The notes: a model not told the origin generated them from the sequence alone. Positions 1 to 9,051 are shown, numbered from the stretch's first letter. The stretch: 64,000 nt of DNA from an uncultured Collinsella sp. (GCA_900542825.1 UQOY01000002.1:124001-188000), one strand, 5' to 3'. Made by a program: numbers and translations.

Positions 1-14
1 ATGTGTTCTGCCAT
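1..14 (-). CDS. Start of a gene running off the left edge (partial)
   Basis: On the minus strand an ATG at position 14 is preceded by AAGGAAG at a spacing of about 4 bases, a credible ribosome binding site. Only four codons (Met-Ala-Glu-His) lie inside the window, so the product cannot be named. It would be the next gene downstream of the permease-ATPase on the same strand, separated by a leader of about 215 bases that contains a hairpin. Confidence 0.35.
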
Positions 15-49
15 GGCGCTTCCTTTTTGAAACGACGGTGGTGCGGATA

Positions 50-106
50 GATGCGGGCCGCGCGGCTGGGCGACGGGCTGTGAAGGCAACCCGATTGGCC
101 CGCATC
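50..106 (-). other. Hairpin in the leader of the left-edge gene
   Basis: Positions 50-59 (GATGCGGGCC) and 97-106 (GGCCCGCATC) form a perfect 10-bp stem around a GC-rich 37-base loop. It lies between the end of the permease-ATPase gene and the presumed start at position 14. There is no T-tract, so it does not look like a terminator. A regulatory leader is possible, but I recognise no riboswitch class. Confidence 0.35.
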
Positions 107-182
107 TGGAGTATGTTTCTACGGCGTTGGTATTACTTGGTAATCCTAAGTATTACCCCGCAGATAGAATACCATACCCGAC

Positions 183-213
183 CCTATGGGGACGGAGAAA
201 AAACGGATTATTA
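183..213. repeat. Partial copy of the GGGGACGGAG intergenic repeat
   Basis: The stretch with TATGGGGACGGAG followed by AAAACGGATTA resembles the right half of the complete palindrome at 6522-6585 and the fragment near 57130. It lies just past the stop codon of the permease-ATPase gene, in a typical intergenic-repeat position. Confidence 0.4.
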
Positions 214-230
214 TGTTGCTGGGTAAGTAT

Positions 231-1595
231 TTAGAGCGTAATGATGTCCGAGATATTGAGGACCCGAGCGTCGGCTGTATCGTGCGTGGCAAGCAACAAC
301 ATGCGGCCGTCGAGCAAGTCGAGCACGACCTCGGCGCATACGTCGCGCGCAGCGGCATCTAGACCGGTAAAGGGCTCGTCCAGAATCACCGCGTCACCTG
401 GGCACAGCAGGGCTCGGGCGATCTCGACGCGACGGCGCTGCCCGCCCGAGAGCTCGGCCACACGAGCATGTACATCGACCCCCGGTACCAGCAGGCGCAG
501 CAGGGCTGTGGCACTCGAGGCATCCACGCACGCGTCGGCACACACCAGTACGTTATCCAAGGCAGAAGCGTCCTCGACCAGGCGCACATCCTGAAACACC
601 ATGGAGCACGGCGCGCACTCCCCCGCCGCCAGCGCAAGCAACGTCGACTTGCCCACGCCCGAGGCGCCCATCACGCAGGCGCACCCACCGGCGGGCACAC
701 GAAGCACCAGCCCGTCGAGCGCCGGAGCCCAGGGAGCGCGATCACCCACGGCGAGCGCAAGCTCCGCCGCAACCCCGCCGCCAGCAGGGCCGCCCGCACG
801 CCCATGCGACCGCACGGCCGCACCCCACGCCACGGGTCCCGAAACCCGCAGCAGCCACACCAGCACGCGCTCACACGCCCACGAGGCGGCAACGACCAGC
901 ACGGTCCACGCCAGCAGATCAGCCGTCTCGATCAAAAGCTTTGCCTGATAGATGCGCTCACCCACGGTGCCCGCCGCCATGCCGATCAGCTCCGCCGCCA
1001 CGCCGGCCTTCCAGCTCATGCCAATCACGGCACGGGCGCACGAAAGCACAAATGGCAGGACTTCGCGCCAGGTGTGGGCACAAAACAGTCGCCAGCCCCG
1101 CACGCCATGCAGGCGAAACATCTGCTCCAGCGGTTTATTCGCCTGTGCCAAGCCCTCGGCCAGCGAAAAATACACGCCCGGCAGCGCCATCAAAAAGACA
1201 GCGGCGATGCTCACGCGCGCCGACCCCAACCAAATGAGCAGCAGGACCACCACGCAGGCAACCGGCGTCGCCTTAACAAACGACAGCGCCGGCGCCACCA
1301 GGCGGGAAAACGTCCGCGACCGCACCGAGACTCCCGTCAGCACGCCGCCGCACACCGCGGCAAGCGCCAGCCCGCCCAGTATCCGCGCACCCGAGCCCGC
1401 CAGAATCGCCCACGTGCCAGCATCCCATACCAGCCGCAGCAACGCCACCGCAACAGCGCCCGGCCCCGGCAAAATCAACGGCTGCGCCACCAGCGCCGCC
1501 ACCAGCACCCACACGGCAAGCCAAAAGGCGGCGACGGCACCTGCTGCCGCCACCGCCTTCATACGCTCTGTCATTTGTTGAGCAAACGCACGCAC
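231..1595 (-). CDS. ABC transporter permease fused to its ATPase (NitT/TauT type)
   Basis: 454 aa. The first ~250 residues are a six-helix BPD-type inner-membrane permease resembling SsuC/TauC. From about residue 275 a compact ABC ATPase follows: Walker A GASGVGKST, Q-loop VFQD, signature LSGGQ, Walker B AVILDEPF, switch His in ATHD. The two halves are normally separate proteins. The Walker A to Q-loop distance is unusually short, so the ATPase core is trimmed. The GTG at 1595 is chosen because GGAG lies about 6 bases upstream, next to the stop of the binding-protein gene. It should import a small substrate delivered by the adjacent lipoprotein. The substrate cannot be read from sequence; family members carry sulfonates, nitrate, bicarbonate or thiamine precursors. 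Confidence 0.85.
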   Translation of the reverse strand: MRAFAQQMTERMKAVAAAGAVAAFWLAVWVLVAALVAQPLILPGPGAVAVALLRLVWDAGTWAILAGSGARILGGLALAAVCGGVLTGVSVRSRTFSRLVAPALSFVKATPVACVVVLLLIWLGSARVSIAAVFLMALPGVYFSLAEGLAQANKPLEQMFRLHGVRGWRLFCAHTWREVLPFVLSCARAVIGMSWKAGVAAELIGMAAGTVGERIYQAKLLIETADLLAWTVLVVAASWACERVLVWLLRVSGPVAWGAAVRSHGRAGGPAGGGVAAELALAVGDRAPWAPALDGLVLRVPAGGCACVMGASGVGKSTLLALAAGECAPCSMVFQDVRLVEDASALDNVLVCADACVDASSATALLRLLVPGVDVHARVAELSGGQRRRVEIARALLCPGDAVILDEPFTGLDAAARDVCAEVVLDLLDGRMLLLATHDTADARVLNISDIITL

Positions 1596-1598
1596 GGA

Positions 1599-2654
1599 CT
1601 ACTCCATGTAGTAGAAATCGTCAGCCGGGAGCTTGCCGCCCACGGCGCTCGCGTCCGCATCGGCCAGCACCTGCAGGTACCCACCGAGCGCCGCCTTCAT
1701 ATCCTTCCCCGTCTGGCACACAAGCATGCACCCGGGAATCGCCTTTTCGGCAATCGTGGCGTTGTCCACGATGCCCGCATCGACCACGGCCTGTGCCCAG
1801 TCTGCCGGCGCCGCATTGACGGCCTTCACGCTCGCCTCATGGCAGCGCAAGAATTCCGCCACGGCCTCGGGATGCTCCTCGGCAAAGGCACGGCGCACCA
1901 CGGTCACACCCGTCAGCAGGCGCGATCCCGTGTCACCCGCCAGCTCGTCCCACGCATCGGTCAGGCTCACCGGCGCCGACAGCTTGCCCTCGCTCTTGGC
2001 GATGGCCGCCGTCTTGAACGGCTCCGGCAGCACGCCCACGGCGGACGGGTCGGCAAGCAGGGCCGACAGCACTTCGGTGGGCTCGCTCTTAAACTCGAGC
2101 GTCACCTGGCCGGTCAGGCCCGCGCGCTCCAGCAGGTAGTTCATGACGTACTCCGGCGTGGTGCCCTTGCCCGTCATATAGACGGTATGGCCCGCCAGAT
2201 CGCCAAACGAGGCCACACTCGCATCGCCTGTCACCACATTCAGCACGCCCAGCGTGTTGATGTCGATGACCTGCACCGCGCCCTCGGTCTTGTTGTAGAG
2301 CACGCTCGCCACGTTGGCGGGCACCAGGGCAATGTCGATATCGCCCTGAATGATCTTGGGCACGACCTCGTCGGCCGCGGCGCTGATCGCAAAGTCGAAA
2401 TCGTTGTCCGTGGCACCGTCGGCCGCCTGGTCCATAAACTGCACCAGACCAATCGACGTCGGACCCTTGAGCGAGGCGATGTGCACCTCGACCGGCTCCG
2501 CAGCAGCACCGGCGCCGTCCGTGGCAGCCGAGCCCGCAGCAGACCCGGTCCCGGCAGACCCGCCGCCACAACCAACCAGTGCAAGCGACAACGCGCCCGC
2601 GGCAAGCGCCGAGGCAAACCCCCGGCGCGTCATCTCAACATCAAACGCGCGCAT
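1599..2654 (-). CDS. ABC transporter substrate-binding lipoprotein, Tat-type signal
   Basis: 351 aa from the ATG at 2654, which sits about 10 bases after a GAGGGGG ribosome binding site; a GTG at 2663 is too close to it. The N-terminus has TRRGF followed by a hydrophobic stretch and the lipobox LVGC, so export through Tat and lipidation at the Cys are likely. A Gly/Ser/Ala linker follows, then a periplasmic-binding fold of the NMT1/SsuA kind. The gene starts 2 bases after the hydrogenase stop codon and ends 3 bases before the permease-ATPase, so the transporter is co-transcribed with the hydrogenase genes. The ligand is unknown. Confidence 0.83.
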   Translation of the reverse strand: MRAFDVEMTRRGFASALAAGALSLALVGCGGGSAGTGSAAGSAATDGAGAAAEPVEVHIASLKGPTSIGLVQFMDQAADGATDNDFDFAISAAADEVVPKIIQGDIDIALVPANVASVLYNKTEGAVQVIDINTLGVLNVVTGDASVASFGDLAGHTVYMTGKGTTPEYVMNYLLERAGLTGQVTLEFKSEPTEVLSALLADPSAVGVLPEPFKTAAIAKSEGKLSAPVSLTDAWDELAGDTGSRLLTGVTVVRRAFAEEHPEAVAEFLRCHEASVKAVNAAPADWAQAVVDAGIVDNATIAEKAIPGCMLVCQTGKDMKAALGGYLQVLADADASAVGGKLPADDFYYME

Positions 2655-2656
2655 CG

Positions 2657-4468
2657 CTAGCACGCCCCCTCGTTGGGCATCGTCCAGGCGTGATGGTCGG
2701 TATGCAGCAGCTCCTCAGCCAGCGGCGAAAGCGGCTCGCCCAAGAACTCGCGGTAGCACGCCTGGACATCGGGGTTCTCGTGCGAGAAGCGAATGCCCGC
2801 CTTCGCATCCAGGCCCCAGAGTACCTGGCCACGCTCGGCTGCCAGCTCGCAGCCGTCGTGGATGGGCTGACCGCCGCCGCCGACGCAGCCGCCCGGGCAC
2901 GCCATGACCTCGACGAAGTCATAGTTCACACGGCCGTCGCGAATCGCGTCGAGCAGGCGGGCGGCGTTGCCCAGCCCGTGCGCCACGGCGACGCGCACCT
3001 TGGTGCCATCGATATCGGCGACGGCTTCCTTCCAGCCGTCCAGGCCACGCACGTCGGTAAAGAAATCGGCATCCGGGTTCTTGCCCGTCACCAGGTAATA
3101 TGCCGAGCGCACGGCGGCCTCCATCACGCCGCCCGTGGCGCCAAAGATCACACCCGCGCCCGTACCGAAGCCCAGCGGCGTATCGAGCGGCTCCTCGGTA
3201 AGCGTGTCGACGCTCACGTGGCTCGCGCGGATCATGCGCACCATCTCGCGCACTGTCAGTGCAACGTCCACATCGGGCGCGCCGCCCTCGCCCACCATGC
3301 TCGGCAGCGCGCACTCGGCCTTCTTGGCCGTGCACGGCATCACGGACACCACGAACAGGCGCTCGGGCTCCACGCCCAGCACCTTGGCGTAGTACGTCTT
3401 AGCAATGGCGCCGAACATCTGCTGCGGCGACTTGGACGTGGACAGGCTGTCGACAAACTCCGGATAGCGGGCTTTCACAAAGCGTACCCAACCCGGGCAG
3501 CAACTCGTAAACATGGGCCAGCCGCGGCTGTCACCTTCGCCCTTGGCGGCGACACCCAAGCGCTCGAGCAGCTCGGAGCCCTCCTCCATAATGGTGAGGT
3601 CGGCCGAGAAATCGGTATCGAACACGTACTCAAAGCCCACGCGGCGCAGCGCGCAAGCCAGACGCTCAACGGTGGTCTCCTCGCGCGGAATGCCAAGCTC
3701 CTCGCCCCAAGCGCTACGCACGGCCGGCGCGATCTGCACCAGCACGATCTTATCGGGATCGGCGAGAGCATCGAACACGGTCTCGGTATCGTCGCGCTCG
3801 CGTAGTGCGCCCGTCGGGCAATGCGTAATGCACTGGCCGCACGCGACGCAATCGGTCTTGCCGATCGGCGCGCGCCCGCGGGTACCCACGGCGGTATGCG
3901 TGGCGCGGTTGGTCAGGTCCCAAATCCCTAGGCCCTGAACGCTCTCGCACACCTTGATACAGCGCATGCATTTAATGCACTTATCGTTTTCGCGGATGAT
4001 GGGAAAATCGAAATCCCAGCCCTCGCCCGCCAAATGCCTTTGATACGGCAGATAGAAAATGCCCAGGTCGTTGGCGATGGTCTGCAGGTTGCAGTTGCCG
4101 CTGCGCACGCAGCTCGTGCACTGCGAATCGTGCTGGGACAGCAGCAGCTGCACGTTGGTGCGACGGGCCTCGCGGGCCTTGGGGCTGTTGGTGCGGACCA
4201 CCATGCCGTCGAGCACGTAGTTGTTGCAGGCGGCGACCAGCTGGTCGCAGCCCTCAACCTCGACCACGCATACGCGACAGCCGCCGATCTCGTTCAGATC
4301 GCGCAGATAGCACAGGGTGGGAATCTGGATGCCGACGGACTTGGCTGCGTCCAGAATCGTGGTGTGCTCGGGAACCACGACCTCGCAATTATCGATAGTA
4401 AGCTTGACCATGTTATGCGCTCCGCTTTCGGTGTTGTCGCTGACAGTGGTGTTGGTGGGCTCTACCAT
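2657..4468 (-). CDS. [FeFe] hydrogenase catalytic subunit, group A-like
   Basis: 603 aa from the ATG at 4468, behind the strong ribosome binding site GGAGGGAGG; a second in-frame ATG at 4410 is also plausible. Domains in order: a [2Fe-2S] ferredoxin-like domain (Cys ~53, 64, 67, 81), a His-Cys cluster region (~113-126), two [4Fe-4S] motifs (~164-174 and ~207-217), then the H-cluster domain. All three H-cluster signatures are intact: TSCCPGW (321-327), MPCTAKKAE (377-385) and a MACPGGC-containing motif (520-535). It should catalyse reversible H2 production in the cytoplasm, with electrons from the partner encoded just upstream, whose last 7 bases overlap this start. Maturases HydEFG are not in the window. 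Confidence 0.95.
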   Translation of the reverse strand: MVEPTNTTVSDNTESGAHNMVKLTIDNCEVVVPEHTTILDAAKSVGIQIPTLCYLRDLNEIGGCRVCVVEVEGCDQLVAACNNYVLDGMVVRTNSPKAREARRTNVQLLLSQHDSQCTSCVRSGNCNLQTIANDLGIFYLPYQRHLAGEGWDFDFPIIRENDKCIKCMRCIKVCESVQGLGIWDLTNRATHTAVGTRGRAPIGKTDCVACGQCITHCPTGALRERDDTETVFDALADPDKIVLVQIAPAVRSAWGEELGIPREETTVERLACALRRVGFEYVFDTDFSADLTIMEEGSELLERLGVAAKGEGDSRGWPMFTSCCPGWVRFVKARYPEFVDSLSTSKSPQQMFGAIAKTYYAKVLGVEPERLFVVSVMPCTAKKAECALPSMVGEGGAPDVDVALTVREMVRMIRASHVSVDTLTEEPLDTPLGFGTGAGVIFGATGGVMEAAVRSAYYLVTGKNPDADFFTDVRGLDGWKEAVADIDGTKVRVAVAHGLGNAARLLDAIRDGRVNYDFVEVMACPGGCVGGGGQPIHDGCELAAERGQVLWGLDAKAGIRFSHENPDVQACYREFLGEPLSPLAEELLHTDHHAWTMPNEGAC

Positions 4469-6294
4469 TCCAGGTTCCTCCCTCCGCGGAACGCGCCAAA
4501 GCCAAAGTGATCGCAACGCAGGCAGCGGCTTGCCTCCTGGCGTGCCTCCTCCTCGGTAAGGTCCTGCTCGACCAGATCCCAATCGTGAATACGCTCGCCG
4601 GCCTCCCGCTCGCCCAGCTCGCAGCGGCCGCACTCATGCTTGCCCTTAAACTGGACGGTCGGCAGCTCAACGTCGAGCTTGATCTTGTGGTCAAAGCCCA
4701 GGTAGCGGTCGATATTTGCCGAAGCCACGCGGCCGGCGTTGATGGCTCGGATGACGGTGGCGGGACCGGTCTGGCAGTCGCCGCCGCTAAAGAGGCCATC
4801 GAAGTTGGGCACGGCGCCGTCCGAATCGGTGACAACGCGACCCCACTTGCAGGCGATACCCATGTCCTCAAACGGCTTGGAATCGATGTCCTGGCCAATG
4901 GCCACAAACACGCGCTCGCAGGGAATGACGCGCTCGGGCGTGGCGGCGGCACGCGGGGCCGGACGCCCACGACGGGGCTCACCGATAATCTGCGGCTGCA
5001 CGCGCAGGCCGCTCACGCGACCGTCCTCGCCCGTCTCGATAGCGAGCGGGGCCGTGAGCTCCAGAACCTCGCAGCCCTCGGCCTGGGCGCCGGCAATCTC
5101 GGCATCCTGGGCCGTCATGTCGCAGATGCGACGGCGGTAGACGATGCTCACCTTTTCGGCACCGCAGCGCACGGCAGAGCGCGCCACGTCCATGGCCACA
5201 TTGCCGCCGCCGATGACGCACACGCGCTGGCCGCTCAGGTCGGGCAGCTCGTCGTCGCCGATGGCACGCAGCATCTTGACGGCCGACTCCACGCCGGGCG
5301 CCTCTTCGCCCGGAAGGCCGAGCTTCTTATCGCTGTGGGCGCCAATGGCCAGGTAGACGGCATCAAACTCGTCGCGCTGGCGGGCAAGCTCCTCGCCGTT
5401 GACGGAGTGGTCGAGTTCCACGTCGATGCCGGCGCTCAAGATCCAGTCGATCTCGGCCTGCAGGCGCTCGCGCGGCAGGCGGTAGCTGGGGATGCCGTAG
5501 CGCAACATGCCGCCCAAGTGGTGACGCTGCTCAAAGATCGTCACCTTATGGCCCATCACGGCCAGGTAGTAGGCACAGGAAAGGCCGGCCGGGCCGCCGC
5601 CAATCACGGCGATGCGCTTGCCGGTGTTATCGGCCACGCTGGGCTTGTAATCGTTGAGGTCGCTGTGCTCAACGGCAAAACGCTTGAGGGCGAGGATGTT
5701 CATGGGATCGTCGACCATGCCGCGACGGCAGTGCATCTCGCAGGGATGCTCGCACACCAGGCCGCAAACGAGCGGCAGCGGGTTGTTCTTGCGGATGACC
5801 TTGACGGCATCGGCATAGCGGCCGGCCTCGACCAGCGAAATGTACCCGGGAATGTCGACGTGCGCTGGGCAGCCCGAGACGCACGGGACGCGGGCCTCGC
5901 GGTCAAAGCCACAGGAGTGTTCGCGGATGTGGTGCTCAAAATCGTCGCGGAAACCGCGGATAGCCGTAAGCGCCATAGCGCCGGCCTCGTAACCGATGGC
6001 GCAGTCGCTCGAAAGATAGATGGTGCGGGCGGTGCGCTCAATCAGATTGAGCGTGGACTCGTCGGCGCGACCCTCGAGCACATCGGCGAGCAGGTCGCTC
6101 AGCGCGTTCAGGCCCACACGGCAGGGCGTGCACTTGCCGCAGCTCTGCGTCGAGCACAGGTTGACGAGCGCTGCCGTAAACTCGACGGGGCACGGAGCGA
6201 GCGAGCTCACCGCCAGACGGCGTCCAAGTGCATCGTGCAGGTCGTCCATGACGGCCTGAGCGTGGCTGCGTTCCATTACGTGCAGTCGTGCCAT
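4462..6294 (-). CDS. NAD(P)H/FAD oxidoreductase, NuoF-like cluster fused to GltD-like domain (SfrB-like)
   Basis: 610 aa from the ATG at 6294, with GAGAGGGGA just upstream; an earlier ATG at 6309 lacks that spacing. The first ~125 residues match the NADH-dehydrogenase [4Fe-4S] segment of NuoF (SCGKCTPCRVG, 51-61). A Cys-rich GltD-type [4Fe-4S] region follows (about 128-190), then FAD binding (GGGPAG, 232-237) and a second nucleotide-binding fold with GGGNVAMD and RRR, suggesting NADPH. The C-terminus adds two CxxC pairs. The layout resembles SfrB/NfnB-type electron-transfer subunits. Its overlap with the hydrogenase gene makes it the probable route between NAD(P)H and the H-cluster. Electron bifurcation is possible but not shown. 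Confidence 0.85.
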   Translation of the reverse strand: MARLHVMERSHAQAVMDDLHDALGRRLAVSSLAPCPVEFTAALVNLCSTQSCGKCTPCRVGLNALSDLLADVLEGRADESTLNLIERTARTIYLSSDCAIGYEAGAMALTAIRGFRDDFEHHIREHSCGFDREARVPCVSGCPAHVDIPGYISLVEAGRYADAVKVIRKNNPLPLVCGLVCEHPCEMHCRRGMVDDPMNILALKRFAVEHSDLNDYKPSVADNTGKRIAVIGGGPAGLSCAYYLAVMGHKVTIFEQRHHLGGMLRYGIPSYRLPRERLQAEIDWILSAGIDVELDHSVNGEELARQRDEFDAVYLAIGAHSDKKLGLPGEEAPGVESAVKMLRAIGDDELPDLSGQRVCVIGGGNVAMDVARSAVRCGAEKVSIVYRRRICDMTAQDAEIAGAQAEGCEVLELTAPLAIETGEDGRVSGLRVQPQIIGEPRRGRPAPRAAATPERVIPCERVFVAIGQDIDSKPFEDMGIACKWGRVVTDSDGAVPNFDGLFSGGDCQTGPATVIRAINAGRVASANIDRYLGFDHKIKLDVELPTVQFKGKHECGRCELGEREAGERIHDWDLVEQDLTEEEARQEASRCLRCDHFGFGAFRGGRNLEW

Positions 6295-6521
6295 AAGATC
6301 CCCTCTCATGCGGCAGCCCGGAGGCGAGGCCGGACGAAGTTGCTACACGCACAACACTGACCTAAAAAGTTGTTTGGCAGCGACACAGTTCGGCAGGCGG
6401 TATGAAACGTCGTCCTCAGCGGTGAAAAAGAACATCACCGCAGATAAATGCCATATTTGATAAAACGCGTTACCAAATAGCAATATCCAATGTGGAAAGG
6501 AACGCCTTACTTTTTTCCTTT

Positions 6522-6585
6522 TGATCCGTTTTCCTCCGTCCTCTTCGGATCACATGATCCCTTGGGGACGGAGGAAAACGGATCA
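6522..6585. repeat. 64-nt palindromic intergenic repeat
   Basis: The arms TGATCCGTTTTCCTCCGTCC and GGACGGAGGAAAACGGATCA are perfect reverse complements around a 24-base centre. Fragments related to the right arm occur at 183-213 and near 57127, so this is a dispersed family. A transcript would fold into a 20-bp hairpin. Confidence 0.8.
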
Positions 6586-6626
6586 TTTTTGGAACAAAGG
6601 AGTCAGGCCACCATGCACCAATCATG

Positions 6627-6693
6627 AGTTGCGGTGAAATAGGGACTGAAAAGCCGCTCAAAAGGCCAAAACAGTTCGTATTCCACCGCAACT
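6627..6693. repeat. 67-nt inverted repeat, AGTTGCGGTGAAATA family, copy 1
   Basis: Begins AGTTGCGGTGAAATA and ends TATTCCACCGCAACT, arms that pair with few mismatches. Two further copies of exactly the same length are at 42700-42766 and 58084-58150. All three lie between genes. Confidence 0.8.
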
Positions 6694-6700
6694 TCAAGAC

Positions 6701-6734
6701 GTTGGCGCATATGAACCTGTCCCCCTTGCACCAA
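6701..6734. repeat. Partial copy of the ACCTGTCCCCCTTGCACCAA repeat
   Basis: The right-hand arm matches the right arm of the complete 66-nt palindrome at 43082-43147; the left arm is missing. It merges into the helicase terminator. Confidence 0.55.
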
Positions 6735-6767
6735 AAAGGGCTCCGAGCAAAAACATGCCCGGAGCCC
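6733..6767 (-). terminator. Rho-independent terminator of the DEAD-box helicase gene
   Basis: Read on the minus strand, AGGGCTCCGGGC pairs with GCTCGGAGCCCT across a short loop and is followed by TTTTT. It lies 35 bases past the stop codon of the helicase gene. Confidence 0.85.
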
Positions 6768-6801
6768 TCTGGTCGCCTCGACTTAGAGCGCGACGCGTAT
6801 G

Positions 6802-9051
6802 TTACTTGCGCTTGCCGCCGCCGTCACCGGGGCGACGGGAGCTGCCGCCGCGCTTGCCGCCACGGCTGTTGCTATAGCTGCCACGGTTATCGCGACCGCC
6901 GGCACGACCGCCACGGGAACCGGCCTGGTTGCCGCCGCGGCCGCCACGGTAGCCGCCGCGACGCTCCTCGCGGGTATCGTCGTAGTTGCGCCAATCATCG
7001 CGACGATCGCGGCTGGCACGCGGATCACGGCGATCGCGCGACTCACCAGAACGGCCGGCGCCGCTGCGCCCGCCATTACCGCGAGCACCCTCGCGACGCT
7101 CGCCACCGCGGCCACCGCGCTCTTCAAAGCGCTTGCCGCCACGGGACTCACCGCCGCGGGTGCCACGCTCACCGCGACCCTCGCCGCCGCGACGCTCGTC
7201 ACGGCCACCGTGTTCGTCATTACGACCGGAACGACGACGATCGCCCGAGCCACGCTTGCCGCCACGCGAGCCACGGGCCTCGTCCTCGCGCTCAACACGG
7301 CGACGACCACCGCGGTCCTCGTCCTCGCGGCGACGGCGATGCGCCTCGCCCTGGAACTGCTTGGCACGGCGCTCGGCACGGTTGCCGCGCGGGGCCTGCT
7401 CGACGGCACCAGCACCGCCGCGCTCCTCGACAGCCACCTCGCGGGCAACGCTCTCCACGGCCTCGTCCACGCGAGCCTGAACGCCCTCGCGCACGCGGGT
7501 CTTGCCGCCGCGCTTGGGACGGCTCGGACGCTCGCCGTCGCCGCGACGCTCGTCGCGACCGCGGTTGGAACGACCGGCCACATCGCCGTAGTCATCGCCG
7601 TTGCGTTTGCCGTCGCGACGTGCCTGCTCAAGCTTCTTCTTGCTCTTGGACTTGCCGCGCTTGGTCTTCTTCTTCACCTTAAAGGCCGCAGGGTCGCGCT
7701 CGGGGTCAACCGCGGGCGGATTGGGACCCACATTCAGGTCGCCGGCCTCGTAGATGTCGGCGGTCTTGTCCATAAGCTTCTCGATCTCGTAGAACTCGTC
7801 CACGTCCTGCTCGGTCACAAACGTGATGGCCCAGCCCAGCTCGCCGGCGCGGCCCGTACGGCCAATACGGTGGATATAGTCAGTCGGCTCGGCCGGCACG
7901 TCAAAGTTCACGACGTAGCGCACGTCGCTAATGTCGATGCCGCGGGCAAGCACGTCGGTTGCCACCAGCACGTCGACGGTACCGTCGCGGAAGGCCGAAA
8001 GCGCGCGCTCGCGCTGCGCCTGGCTGCGGTTGCCGTGAATCGCGGCGGCCTTGATGCCCTTGCGCTCCAGACGACGGCAGCAGCTGTCGGCACGGTGCTT
8101 GGTGCGCATAAAGACAATAGTGCGCTCCGGGCCCTCCTTCTTGAGGAACTCGGGCAGCAGGTTGTTCTTGGCCTCGATGGACACCGGGAACACAAACTGG
8201 TCGACGGTGTCGGCGGTCGACGTGGCCGGTGCAATCTCCACGCGGGCCGGGTCGCTCACCAGGTCGGTGATCTCGCCCACGGCCTCCTCGTCGAGGGTCG
8301 CCGAGAACAGCAGCGTCTGGCGCTCAGCCGGCGTCTCGCGCACAATACGGCGAACGGCGGGCAAAAAGCCCATGTCGAGCATGCGGTCGGCCTCGTCCAG
8401 CACCAGCACCTTGACCTCGTCCAGGTGGCAAGCGCCCTGCTCGATCAGATCGACCAGACGGCCCGGCGTGGCGACCAGAATGTCGCAGCCGTACTTGAGC
8501 GCCGCGGTCTGGGGCTTGTAGCTCACGCCGCCCACGACGGTCACGGCGACATGGCCGGTGACGTCGGCGATCTTGCTCGCGACCTCATCGATCTGCTGGG
8601 CAAGCTCGCGCGTGGGGGTGATGACGAGCATCACGGGGCCGCGGCCGTTGCCCTCGGGCTTTTTGGCACCGCGACGGCGGTTGCGGCCGCCGCGCTCGCG
8701 CACGGGTTTGGGAGGAGCGATGTGCTCCAGATTGTTCATGGTCGGCAGCAAAAAGGCGGCCGTCTTGCCGGTGCCGGTCTGAGCGGCGGCAAGCAGGTCA
8801 CGACCCTCGAGCACCACGGGGATCGAGCCGGCCTGCACGGGCGTCGGCGCCGTGTAGCCCAGGTTCTCGATAGCACGAAGCATCTCGTCGGAAAGTCCCA
8901 GCTCGTCAAAGGCGGGCAGGCTCTCGGTAGCGGACTCGACGGCCTGGGCGGCGCTGGCCTCATCGGCGGCATCGAAGGCAGCCTGGGTCATGGCCTCGCG
9001 GGTCTCGTCCAGAATCTCGGCGTCCGTGACGTCGGATACAGAATTACGCAT
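6802..9051 (-). CDS. DEAD-box ATP-dependent RNA helicase with long Arg/Gly-rich tail
   Basis: 749 aa from the ATG at 9051, with AAGGAAC upstream. The core (about residues 35-400) has the full motif set: Q motif, AQTGTGKT, PTREL, VATPGRL, DEAD (VLDEADRML), SAT, and HRIGRTGR with the preceding ARGID. The last ~300 residues are a low-complexity tail of Arg, Gly, Asp and Lys with RGG-like repeats, typical of RNA-binding tails in actinobacterial cold-shock helicases of the CsdA/DeaD group. It should unwind structured RNA in ribosome assembly and mRNA decay. The repetitive tail gives long spurious open frames on the opposite strand. A terminator lies directly downstream. Confidence 0.95.
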   Translation of the reverse strand: MRNSVSDVTDAEILDETREAMTQAAFDAADEASAAQAVESATESLPAFDELGLSDEMLRAIENLGYTAPTPVQAGSIPVVLEGRDLLAAAQTGTGKTAAFLLPTMNNLEHIAPPKPVRERGGRNRRRGAKKPEGNGRGPVMLVITPTRELAQQIDEVASKIADVTGHVAVTVVGGVSYKPQTAALKYGCDILVATPGRLVDLIEQGACHLDEVKVLVLDEADRMLDMGFLPAVRRIVRETPAERQTLLFSATLDEEAVGEITDLVSDPARVEIAPATSTADTVDQFVFPVSIEAKNNLLPEFLKKEGPERTIVFMRTKHRADSCCRRLERKGIKAAAIHGNRSQAQRERALSAFRDGTVDVLVATDVLARGIDISDVRYVVNFDVPAEPTDYIHRIGRTGRAGELGWAITFVTEQDVDEFYEIEKLMDKTADIYEAGDLNVGPNPPAVDPERDPAAFKVKKKTKRGKSKSKKKLEQARRDGKRNGDDYGDVAGRSNRGRDERRGDGERPSRPKRGGKTRVREGVQARVDEAVESVAREVAVEERGGAGAVEQAPRGNRAERRAKQFQGEAHRRRREDEDRGGRRRVEREDEARGSRGGKRGSGDRRRSGRNDEHGGRDERRGGEGRGERGTRGGESRGGKRFEERGGRGGERREGARGNGGRSGAGRSGESRDRRDPRASRDRRDDWRNYDDTREERRGGYRGGRGGNQAGSRGGRAGGRDNRGSYSNSRGGKRGGSSRRPGDGGGKRK

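Larger units (their letters stand above)
6295..6801. other. Intergenic region upstream of the hydrogenase operon
   Basis: This gene-free stretch should contain the hydrogenase operon promoter in its left part, where I see no clear -35/-10 pair. Its right part is packed with repeats: a 64-nt palindrome (6522-6585), a 67-nt inverted repeat (6627-6693), a partial third repeat (6701-6734) and the helicase terminator. Confidence 0.6.

Noticed and set aside
50..106. Cobalamin or TPP riboswitch in the leader at the left edge
   Set aside because: The conserved boxes of these classes are not recognisable; only a simple stem is supported.
468..2660. Long plus-strand open frame opposite the ABC transporter genes
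   Set aside because: It is antisense to two well-supported genes, rich in His, Arg and Pro as expected from reading GC-rich codons backwards, and has no ribosome binding site.
4507..6360. 617-codon plus-strand frame opposite the hydrogenase partner gene
   Set aside because: Antisense shadow of a gene with clear FAD, NAD and iron-sulfur motifs; composition and lack of domains mark it as an artefact.
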